Position numbers and translations under genes: made by a program. Shown here piece after piece: positions 32,360 to 39,326 of a DNA stretch of 44,116 nt (positions within the stretch are counted from its first letter, which is position 1; each line of letters opens with the position of its first letter). The notes under the pieces were generated by a model that saw only the letters and a list, made by a program, of their open reading frames with translations, searched no databases and was not told the origin of the DNA. The stretch comes from Anaerolineales bacterium. GTDB taxonomy: Bacteria > Chloroflexota > Anaerolineae > Anaerolineales > Villigracilaceae. The DNA lies in assembly GCA_014860805.1 (NCBI GenBank), contig JACZJB010000029.1, forward strand, positions 1 to 44,116, read 5' to 3'.

Positions 32360-32388
32360 TTGACATACTGTGCTTCACACAGTATAAT
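32360..32388 (+). promoter_or_regulatory. padR promoter with overlapping operator palindrome
   Basis: TTGACA (32360-32365) and TATAAT (32383-32388) are spaced by 17 bases. ATACTGTG (32365-32372) and CACAGTAT (32378-32385) form an 8-bp inverted repeat filling the spacer and touching both hexamers, ideal for autorepression by the PadR protein encoded 18 bases further down. Confidence 0.85.
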
Positions 32389-32405
32389 GCGGTAAAGGTT
32401 GAAAT

Positions 32406-32735
32406 ATGGCAAACACTGAATCGCTCGAAAACGTTGTACTGGAATTGAGGCGCGGGGTGATCACCCTTGCGGCGCTCAGCCAATTGGGAACCGAACAATA
32501 CGGCTACTCCCTGCTCAAACAGCTTTCCGACCTGGGCCTGGAAGTGGATCAGGGAACCTTGTATCCGCTCTTGCGCAGGCTGGAAGCGCAGGGGTTGTTG
32601 GTATCGGTTTGGAAATTGGAAGAGGCGCGCCCGCGCCGTTACTACATCATCAGCGCGGAGGGAAAGAAGATTCTCCCGAAGATGAAAAAAGAATGGGCTG
32701 GCATTGTGTCTGTAATGGATAAGATGCTGGCATAA
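32406..32735 (+). CDS. PadR family transcriptional regulator
   Basis: The 109-residue winged-HTH protein has the PadR pattern RGVITLAALSQLGTEQYGYS, VDQGTLYPLLRRLEAQGLL, ARPRRYYIISAEGKKIL. PadR proteins repress neighbouring membrane or efflux genes until a ligand or stress relieves them. The next gene, 14 bases on, encodes a HAAS-domain membrane protein, the standard companion. The promoter palindrome suggests autorepression. Confidence 0.93.
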   Translation: MANTESLENVVLELRRGVITLAALSQLGTEQYGYSLLKQLSDLGLEVDQGTLYPLLRRLEAQGLLVSVWKLEEARPRRYYIISAEGKKILPKMKKEWAGIVSVMDKMLA

Positions 32736-32749
32736 GGAAAGGAAAAACC

Positions 32750-33769
32750 ATGAACTTAATTGACCGTTACGTTGCCGAAGTCGGCAAAAACCTGCCGCTC
32801 TTGAAAGGGCGTGAGGATATTGAAAAGGAATTGCGCTCCACGCTGGAAGATATGTTGGAAGACCGCGCCTCCACCACGGGACGCATGCGCGATGAAGCGA
32901 TGGAGATCGAGTTGCTGAAGGAATACGGCTCGCCTCAAACGGTCGCCGCTACCTACAACCCGCAGCCCTATTTGATCGGCCCGAGGCTTTTCCCGTTCTT
33001 TCTGATGGTGTTGAAGATCGTCATCACTGTGCTTGTGACGGTGCTGCTGATCTTAATGGGCATCCGCGCCGTGACCGATACTCCCTTCATGGGCGCGGAG
33101 TTCGTGAACATCATCGGCAAGGGATTGGGCGGCATCGTCTCTGCGGCAATCGCGGCATTTGGCAATATCGTGCTGGTCTTTGCCATTCTTGAGCGTGTGC
33201 TGCCCGATGCGCAGATCAATGCCTTGAAAACAGATGAAGAGTGGGATCCCGCCTCTCTTGCCAATGAACCCGACCCGGATACCGTGAAGCGCGGCGAATT
33301 GATCGCGGAGATCGTCTTTACTTTCGTGGGGCTTGCCATCCTGAATTTGTATCCTGAGATTTTAGGGATGTTCGTATTCAAGGAAGGTGATACATTCTTT
33401 ATCCCCATGTTCTCGGATGCGTTCTTTAAGTTCATCCCGTGGATCAATGCGATCTTCTTCGCTGAAATCGTGCTGGATATTTACCTGCTCCGCAGCGCCT
33501 TGTGGACCTCCGTCACTCGAGTGGCCAAGATCATTATTGAAGCAGCCAGTATCGCATTGACGGTCGTCATCCTGCGCACGCCAAACATCGTCGGCTTCAC
33601 GGCGGAGTCTTTCAAAAACTTCCCTGATAGTTCCGTCAACGGCGAACTGCTGATGAAAATCTTCAATATTTCCTTCTCGATCGCTTTGGTGATTGTCATC
33701 ATTGTGGCTGGGGTCGAACTGGCAAAGGCGGCGTATGGGTTAATTCGAATGAATTACAGGACAAAGTAG
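32750..33769 (+). CDS. HAAS domain membrane protein, PadR partner
   Basis: The 339-residue protein begins with a HAAS-type helical domain (NLIDRYVAEVGKNLPLLKGR, EDIEKELRSTLEDMLEDRA, LLKEYGSPQTVAATYNP, residues 1-70). About six membrane helices follow. HAAS domains are thought to contact PadR regulators at the membrane. AAGGAAAGG precedes the ATG. Confidence 0.83.
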   Translation: MNLIDRYVAEVGKNLPLLKGREDIEKELRSTLEDMLEDRASTTGRMRDEAMEIELLKEYGSPQTVAATYNPQPYLIGPRLFPFFLMVLKIVITVLVTVLLILMGIRAVTDTPFMGAEFVNIIGKGLGGIVSAAIAAFGNIVLVFAILERVLPDAQINALKTDEEWDPASLANEPDPDTVKRGELIAEIVFTFVGLAILNLYPEILGMFVFKEGDTFFIPMFSDAFFKFIPWINAIFFAEIVLDIYLLRSALWTSVTRVAKIIIEAASIALTVVILRTPNIVGFTAESFKNFPDSSVNGELLMKIFNISFSIALVIVIIVAGVELAKAAYGLIRMNYRTK

Positions 33770-33777
33770 TCCGAAAC

Positions 33778-33820
33778 AAAAAGAGACGGTCACCTTCAAG
33801 GTGACCGTCTCTTTTTGTTT
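33778..33820. terminator. Bidirectional intrinsic terminator
   Basis: AAAAAGAGACGGTCACCTT and its complement (33798-33816) form a 19-bp perfect inverted repeat with A-run and T-run flanks, between the convergent HAAS and fakA genes. Confidence 0.92.
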
Positions 33821-33822
33821 TT

Positions 33823-35484
33823 TTACTCAATCGAAATGATGAACTGATAGTGCGGCTGTGCGCCTTCCTGCACTTCCACTTCAAGGGAGGAGTATTTCGT
33901 GCGGATCACATCCGCGATGCGGTTGGCTTCAGCATGCGACATGCCTTCGCCGTAAAAGAGGGTGACGATTTCATGCTCTGCGGCTTCGGCTTTTTCAAGC
34001 AAATCCATCACGCCCTGTTCCACGGTTTCAGCAGAGACGACAAGCTTGCCGTCTAATAGGGCGATCACCTGGCCGTCTTTGACGACCACGCCGTCAATCT
34101 CAACAGAACGGGTGGCAACGGTAATCTCACCGGTTTTCACACCGCTGATCGCTTTGGTCATTTTCTGGGCAACCGCTTCCACATCCCCGTCTGGGATGAG
34201 CGAGAGCATGGCGGCAAGCCCCTGTGGAACGGTACGAGTCGGCACCACCTGCACCTGCTTCACCGTCACGTCTTTCGCCTGGTTCGCCGCCATAATAATA
34301 TTCTTGTTATTTGGAAGAATGATGACCTTGTCGGTGGGCAGGTTCTCGAACGAACTCAAAATATCCTGTGTGGATGGGTTCATGGTCTGCCCGCCTGATA
34401 CAACCGCCGCCACACCCAAACTTGCAAAAATACGGCTCAAGCCGGCGCCCGGCGAAACCACTACTACTGCAATATTGCCGGGTTCCACCTTCGCGAAACT
34501 GATTTGCGAAGACTTTTGAATATCGTCCATTTGCGCCAGCAGGTTTTCAATCGCAACTTTCGTGACCGTGCCAATCCCCATGATGTAATCAATTGGGACA
34601 TAACGGTTCTCGGTCGGCACGTGGATGTGCATGCGATACATTCCCTCGCCCTCTCCCACCTGAATGGAAGTGCCCATCTCTTCGAGCTTGCCATAGAATG
34701 AACCTAGGTCAAGTTCGCCTTTCGGCACGAAATCCACAACCACTTCATAGTCCTGCCCCTCTTCCACTTCTTCCATCGCGCCCTGCAAATCCATCGCGGA
34801 CATGGCTTGCACCTTCATTGTCGGTGTCTCCAGCGACTCGCCATAAACATGACGCAGCATCCCTTCAAGGATAAAGAACAATCCTTTGCCGCCCGAATCC
34901 ACTACGCCCGCCTGCTTTAAGACTGGAAGAAGCTCAGGCGTCTTTTTGACTGCTTCATCCGCCGCCTTGACTGCCACTTCGAGAATCTCAAACGCATCTT
35001 TCGCGGACCCTAAAGCTGCTTCTGTTGCGAGAGCAACTTCTTTAATGACGGTTAAGATCGTCCCTTCCACAGGGCGGACAACACCCTTATAAGCCGTATC
35101 CCGCGCCTCGCCAAATGCCTTGACAAGAGTCTCCTTGTCCAGCACAGCCTTCTCGTGCACGCCGCGCGAAAATCCGCGCAGAATCTGGCTGGTGATTACG
35201 CCGGAGTTGCCGCGCGCTCCCATCAACGCCCCTTTGGAAACCGCCGCCGCCATCTCACTGAGATTGCGCGTTCCCAAATCCTTAATCTCATTCCATGCGG
35301 CTTGCAGGGTCAAAGTCATGTTTGTGCCTGTATCACCGTCCGGTACGGGAAACACATTTAAAGCATTGACAACATCCTTGTTGGTGCGGAGCCAGGTCAC
35401 ACCTGCATCGATCAGGCGTTTAAATGCCTGTCCATCAATGGGCTTCTTGCGGAGCGTTTCAACGCGAGCGGAATCGATAGCCAT
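33823..35484 (-). CDS. fakA: Fatty acid kinase FakA (DhaL/DAK2 family)
   Basis: FakA phosphorylates FakB-bound fatty acids with ATP. The 553-residue protein has the N-terminal DhaL domain with NALNVFPVPDGDTGTNM (Asp-rich nucleotide/Mg site, about 41-56), GARGNSGVITSQILRG and VDSGGKGLFFILEG, then the middle YloV domain and the C-terminal DAK1-like domain (VVVSPGAGLSRIFASLGVA, ILPNNKNIIMAANQA). The AGGAG SD lies 13 bases upstream. It follows the Asp23 gene, as in many Firmicutes-like genomes. Confidence 0.92.
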   Translation of the reverse strand: MAIDSARVETLRKKPIDGQAFKRLIDAGVTWLRTNKDVVNALNVFPVPDGDTGTNMTLTLQAAWNEIKDLGTRNLSEMAAAVSKGALMGARGNSGVITSQILRGFSRGVHEKAVLDKETLVKAFGEARDTAYKGVVRPVEGTILTVIKEVALATEAALGSAKDAFEILEVAVKAADEAVKKTPELLPVLKQAGVVDSGGKGLFFILEGMLRHVYGESLETPTMKVQAMSAMDLQGAMEEVEEGQDYEVVVDFVPKGELDLGSFYGKLEEMGTSIQVGEGEGMYRMHIHVPTENRYVPIDYIMGIGTVTKVAIENLLAQMDDIQKSSQISFAKVEPGNIAVVVVSPGAGLSRIFASLGVAAVVSGGQTMNPSTQDILSSFENLPTDKVIILPNNKNIIMAANQAKDVTVKQVQVVPTRTVPQGLAAMLSLIPDGDVEAVAQKMTKAISGVKTGEITVATRSVEIDGVVVKDGQVIALLDGKLVVSAETVEQGVMDLLEKAEAAEHEIVTLFYGEGMSHAEANRIADVIRTKYSSLEVEVQEGAQPHYQFIISIE

Positions 35485-35498
35485 GAATCACAGGTCTC

Positions 35499-35855
35499 CT
35501 AATCAGTGTCACTGATGCGCAAGCCCGCTACATGCACATTGACCGAAGTTACGCGCAGCCCCAGTGCTTTTTCCACATGGAAACGCACGGTATTTGCCAC
35601 GCTTTCTGCAACAGAATTGATGCGCGTGCCATATTCAACGATGATGTTGATGTCAATGTTGATCTCGTCACCCTTGTAATGGACGGAAATTCCACGTGAA
35701 GGTTCGCGCGTGATGCTGGATACGATCCCGTCAGCCAGGTTTTTCGGTGCCAGTCCCACCACGCCGTATGATTCCAGCGTGGCAAAATATGCAATTGTTG
35801 CCACTGCATTTGGCGAGATATGGATCCCGCCCAGAGATGTTGTGTCTTCGCCCAT
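35499..35855 (-). CDS. Asp23/Gls24 family envelope stress protein
   Basis: The 118-residue protein has the Asp23 pattern GGIHISPNAVATIAYFATLE, GVVGLAPK, GISVHYKGDEINIDINIIVE and AESVANTVRFHVEKALGLRV. The family is linked to envelope homeostasis and sits ahead of fakA-like genes in many genomes (YloU-YloV). GAGGA lies 8 bases before the ATG. Confidence 0.9.
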   Translation of the reverse strand: MGEDTTSLGGIHISPNAVATIAYFATLESYGVVGLAPKNLADGIVSSITREPSRGISVHYKGDEINIDINIIVEYGTRINSVAESVANTVRFHVEKALGLRVTSVNVHVAGLRISDTD

Positions 35856-35955
35856 AGATTCCTCGATATCTTTTCTATTATGTCTGGGTATTTGCTTTGC
35901 TGTTGGGCACCCAGTTCCAGAGTAGACTTGCCCGTTCCTATTTTAACAGCTTAAC

Positions 35956-35984
35956 TTGAAGTTGGTTGCGTTGTATGGTAAAAT
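35956..35984 (+). promoter_or_regulatory. rpmB promoter
   Basis: TTGAAG (35956-35961), 17-base spacer, TAAAAT (35979-35984) preceded by TGG, an extended -10. The rpmB ATG is about 55 bases downstream of the likely start site. Confidence 0.65.
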
Positions 35985-36045
35985 GCCCTGCCTCCAAAAA
36001 GAGGCTATTGTTCAGGAATCATTGTAAGGAAAGGAATCTCATCAA

Positions 36046-36231
36046 ATGGCTAAGTGTAACAACTGCGGCAAGGCAACCACTTTTGGACATAACCGCTCTT
36101 TTTCTCAACGTGCAACCAACCGTACGTTCAAACCCAACCTCCAGAAGGTTTCGGTGATGGAGAAGGGTCGTTTGGTCAAGAAGACGCTGTGCGCCAAGTG
36201 CATCAAAACTCTCGGTAAATCAGCGGCGTAG
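36046..36231 (+). CDS. rpmB: 50S ribosomal protein L28
   Basis: The 61-residue protein starts MAKCNNCGKATTFGHNRSFS and has the L28 segment RTFKPNLQKVSV. It has the zinc-type cysteine pairs CNNC near the start and CAKC near the end. AAAGGA stands upstream of the ATG. rpmB divergent from the Asp23-fakA pair is a known arrangement. Confidence 0.95.
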   Translation: MAKCNNCGKATTFGHNRSFSQRATNRTFKPNLQKVSVMEKGRLVKKTLCAKCIKTLGKSAA

Positions 36232-36257
36232 GTTCGTTCTTCCATTCGTCTCAAAGG

Positions 36258-36287
36258 TCACGGCGTATAACGCCGTGATTTTTGTTT
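36258..36287 (+). terminator. Intrinsic terminator of rpmB
   Basis: TCACGGCG pairs with CGCCGTGA around TATAA, followed by TTTTTGTTTT. Confidence 0.9.
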
Positions 36288-36961
36288 TAAAGCGTTGGGG
36301 ATGATGCGAGTTCTTTCAACGCCTTCACCCCTGCTGCGGTTCCTTGGGGATGTTTGAAGGCGGCATTGCCGGTGACGAATGCGTTGGCGCCGGCTTTCTT
36401 CATTAACGGAAGTGTATCAAGGTTAATACCGCCGTCCACTTCGAGGTGCGCAGACGAGCGAAGTGCGTTCAGTTTGTTGCGGATCTCTTCCACTTTGGAG
36501 ATCATTTCTGGCATAAAGGTCTGACCTGAATAGCCGGGTTTTACGCTCATTACCAAAACAAGGTCAGCCAATGGCAAGGCTGAATCCAACGCGGAAGCGG
36601 GAGTGGCTGGATTAAGGGTGATCCCAGCCTTGCACCCAAGAGATTGGATTTTCTTGACGACTTTCGGCAGGTCGGGGCAGGTTTCGACATGAACGGTGAT
36701 GTTGCTTGCTCCTGCTTTTGCAAAATCTTCGATATATTTTTCAGGCTCAGAGATCATGAGGTGCACATCCAGCGGAAGTTTGGATGCGCGTTTGCAGGCT
36801 TCCACGAAGAGCGGACCGATGGTGATGGTCGGGACGAAATGTCCATCCATGATATCCATGTGGAGCCAATCGGCACCGGCGGATTCGCAGGCGCGGATTT
36901 CTTCTGTCAGGCGGGTAAAGTCTGAGGCGATAATGGAAGGGGAGAGGAAATATTTTTGCAT
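36287..36961 (-). CDS. rpe: Ribulose-phosphate 3-epimerase
   Basis: Rpe interconverts ribulose 5-phosphate and xylulose 5-phosphate. The 224-residue TIM barrel has LSPSIIASDFTRLTEEI, ADWLHMDIMDGHFVPTITIG with metal-binding His/Asp, PLDVHLMISEPEKYI, VMSVKPGYSGQTFMPEM and LEVDGGINLDTLPLM. All catalytic segments are present. There is no SD; a terminator hairpin of the kinase gene ends 10 bases upstream of the ATG, so expression must come from read-through or a promoter within that hairpin region. Confidence 0.95.
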   Translation of the reverse strand: MQKYFLSPSIIASDFTRLTEEIRACESAGADWLHMDIMDGHFVPTITIGPLFVEACKRASKLPLDVHLMISEPEKYIEDFAKAGASNITVHVETCPDLPKVVKKIQSLGCKAGITLNPATPASALDSALPLADLVLVMSVKPGYSGQTFMPEMISKVEEIRNKLNALRSSAHLEVDGGINLDTLPLMKKAGANAFVTGNAAFKHPQGTAAGVKALKELASSPTL

Positions 36962-36971
36962 GAGGGTTCTT

Positions 36972-37010
36972 AAAACCTGACAAGTCTTTTAAGACTTGTC
37001 AGGTTTTAAA
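36972..37010 (-). terminator. Terminator of the Ser/Thr kinase gene
   Basis: AAAACCTGACAAGTCTT and its exact complement flank TT (36972-37007). On the minus strand the 3' arm ends in TTTT. It lies directly behind the kinase stop. Confidence 0.75.
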
Positions 37011-38150
37011 TTATCGAACGGGGGGATTGAATGTGAGATAGACCATCAACCAGAATGGGATGAGTCCGCCAACTGCCAAAACAGCCATCAAACCAAGTCC
37101 AACGGAGACCCAGTCAATTTCTTCGATGGCATCCATTGCATCCGTTGTAGTGGCTGGCTCGGGTACGGCTTGAGGCGCTTGTTGGGGTGGATAATACGAA
37201 GGAGGAACAGGTTCCTGCTCAACGGTCTGACTTCGTCCCTTGCCGGTAAGCCGCTCTGCAACATCTGGCTTGAGCGTAATGACAGGCTGCGATGGTGGTT
37301 CTTTTGCTGCCTGCGATTGCAGGTCTGTCAATGTGCCAAACTTGAGAAGAACGCGCCCAAGTTGATCGGCGGTGCGGTAGCGGGCGGCGGGCTCCTTTGA
37401 GAGGACTTTGGTGATGATCTCTTCAAGCGCGACCGGAATATCCGGAATGTATTCCCGGATGGGAATCGGGCGGGCAGAGATGTGCAAACGAGCGAGTTCG
37501 TCTGCGGTGGATGCAGTGAAGGGTGGCGTGCCGCTCAACAATTCGTACATGACCACGCCCAGGGAATAAACATCAGAAGCAGGCGAGGGTGGCTCACCTG
37601 CGGCTTGCTCAGGCGCAAAGTAGAGAGGCGAACCCCAAACAACGTCGGTGCGTTCGCCGGTGGCGATGGATGCGAGCGCGCGCGCAATGCCAAAGTCTGT
37701 AACTTTGAGGCGGCCATCGTTCGAGACAAGCATGTTGTGCGGTTTGACATCGCAGTGAACAAGACCCGCGCGGTGGGCATAACCGATGCCTGCGCAAGCT
37801 TGTACGAGGAGGGGAATGCCGTCCTGCACGGAAAAACGTCCCTTGTCGCGGATGAGATGTTTCAGGTCCTTGCCAGGGATGTATTCCATGACGATGTAGA
37901 GCAGGTTGTCGGCAAAGCCAAAATCATGTACGGTGACGATGTTGGGATGCGAAAGATTCGCGGCGGCACGCGCTTCCAATTTAAATTGGTTTTGGAATTC
38001 AGGATTATTTGAAAAGTCCTTGCGCAGGACTTTAATGGCAACATAGCGATCCAGCATGAGATCGCGTGCGCGATAGACATCGGCCATGCCCCCAGAGCCG
38101 AGTTGTTCGAGGAGTTGATATCTGTCGTTGAGGAGTGCGCCTTCGGTCAT
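37011..38150 (-). CDS. Membrane-bound Ser/Thr protein kinase (PknB type)
   Basis: The 379-residue protein has a complete Hanks kinase domain: LGSGGMADVYRARD, YVAIKVLRKDF with the ATP lysine, catalytic loop VHCDVKPHNML, KVTDFGIARAL, and GSPLYFAPEQAAGEP. The catalytic loop has HCD where most have HRD, so it is a non-RD kinase. A Pro/Gln-rich linker and one membrane helix (VGLGLMAVLAVGGLIPFWLM, about 350-370) follow; there are no PASTA repeats. TATAAT ends 8 bases before the ATG and there is no SD. Confidence 0.92.
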   Translation of the reverse strand: MTEGALLNDRYQLLEQLGSGGMADVYRARDLMLDRYVAIKVLRKDFSNNPEFQNQFKLEARAAANLSHPNIVTVHDFGFADNLLYIVMEYIPGKDLKHLIRDKGRFSVQDGIPLLVQACAGIGYAHRAGLVHCDVKPHNMLVSNDGRLKVTDFGIARALASIATGERTDVVWGSPLYFAPEQAAGEPPSPASDVYSLGVVMYELLSGTPPFTASTADELARLHISARPIPIREYIPDIPVALEEIITKVLSKEPAARYRTADQLGRVLLKFGTLTDLQSQAAKEPPSQPVITLKPDVAERLTGKGRSQTVEQEPVPPSYYPPQQAPQAVPEPATTTDAMDAIEEIDWVSVGLGLMAVLAVGGLIPFWLMVYLTFNPPVR

Positions 38151-38216
38151 TGAGTGAGATTATATCGTAATTCGTAATTGGACGAACAATCATGCAATCT
38201 TGCAACAAGGCGGTGA

Positions 38217-39203
38217 TTATCTTTTCGCGCTTGATCCTCTGACCATCAGCGTGCCGTTCAAAATTATGGTTTTTGGCGAGCGGGACGGCTCCCGAATGCG
38301 CTGGAATAGTAACTCCGTGGCGGTGCGTCCGATCTCTTCCGTTGGCTGCGCCATAACCGTGATGGGTGGATCCACCAATTCGCCCCAGGTGGTTTCATCA
38401 AAACCTGCCAACGCCATTTCATTGGGGATGGATACTTTTTTGTCACGCAGGGCTTGAAGCGCGCCTGCCGTTAACAAACTATTACTTGTTAGGATCGCAT
38501 CGGGATGGTCGGGTCCATTCAGCAAGCTGAGGGTTGCATCATATCCTTGTTGAATTCTTGGGGAGACAAAATAAGCTGCAACTGGGTTGAGTTGATAATC
38601 TTTGAGCGCCTTGTGAAATCCGCGGCTGCGCTCTTGACCTGTGGTGCTTACATCGCCGAATAGACCCGCCAGTTTGCGATATCCATTTTCAAGCAAGTGG
38701 ACGGTGAGGTCATACGCGGCAGAGATATTATCGAGCAGAACCATGTCAGTCTCTTTGCTTTCCACGGCGCGGTCGATGATTACAAACGGCATCTTTGTCT
38801 TGTAGGTGCTGGATGCCAGACTGAACTGCTGGGTAGGGGAAAAGATCACGCCTGCCGCGTTTTCATCGTGCAGCAGGTTCAAGTAGAGTTCTTCTTTTTC
38901 AGGGTTTTCATCTGTGTTGCACATTAGCACAGAGTAGCCTTGCTCGTACGAGGCATCCTCTACGGCTCGGCCAATGGCGGTAAAAAATGGGTTGCGAATA
39001 TCAGAAACTACCAATCCGATCTTGGCGCTTTTTTGGGCGCGTAAACTGCGGGCGATTAAATTGGGACGGTAATTGAGCTGTGCAACGGCTTCGAGCACTC
39101 GCTTGCGAGTTTCAGTTTTGATGGGGGCATTGTTGGCTAGAACCCGTGAAACTGTCGCGGTGGATACCCCGGCGGCTTTAGCTACATCTTTGATACTCGT
39201 CAT
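38217..39203 (-). CDS. LacI family transcriptional regulator
   Basis: The 328-residue protein begins MTSIKDVAKAAGVSTATVSR with the LacI HTH and hinge (NYRPNLIARSLRAQKSAKIG), then a periplasmic-binding-protein-like sensor domain (VVSDIRNPFFTAIGRAVEDA; ILTSNSLLTAGALQAL; LAGFDETTWGELVDPPITVM). Ligand unknown, probably a sugar. I use ATG 39203: TATAAT ends 6 bases before it; a TTG two codons upstream would overlap the transcript start. A LacI-type operator lies 42 bases upstream. Confidence 0.92.
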   Translation of the reverse strand: MTSIKDVAKAAGVSTATVSRVLANNAPIKTETRKRVLEAVAQLNYRPNLIARSLRAQKSAKIGLVVSDIRNPFFTAIGRAVEDASYEQGYSVLMCNTDENPEKEELYLNLLHDENAAGVIFSPTQQFSLASSTYKTKMPFVIIDRAVESKETDMVLLDNISAAYDLTVHLLENGYRKLAGLFGDVSTTGQERSRGFHKALKDYQLNPVAAYFVSPRIQQGYDATLSLLNGPDHPDAILTSNSLLTAGALQALRDKKVSIPNEMALAGFDETTWGELVDPPITVMAQPTEEIGRTATELLFQRIREPSRSPKTIILNGTLMVRGSSAKR

Positions 39204-39244
39204 AGCCAAATTATACCTTTGTGATGGGAGAAAAACACTTATGC

Positions 39245-39262
39245 TGTAATCGTTTACGATTA
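39245..39262. promoter_or_regulatory. LacI-type operator between lacI-like gene and recG
   Basis: TGTAATCGTTTACG (39245-39258) fits the LacI-family form TGTAANCGNTTACA at 13 of 14 positions with the central CG, and TAATCG/CGATTA form a longer inverted repeat to 39262. It is 42 bases upstream of the regulator start, so it is probably its own operator. Confidence 0.7.
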
Positions 39263-39326
39263 TCTAATTCCACATTCTCCCTTTTAAAACAGATTTCCCC
39301 GTCCCTCCCCATGATAAAATTGAATA

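Noticed and set aside
36972-37007. Operator or recombination site at the perfect palindrome before rpe
   Set aside because: Its place right behind the kinase stop and the T-run fit a terminator better.
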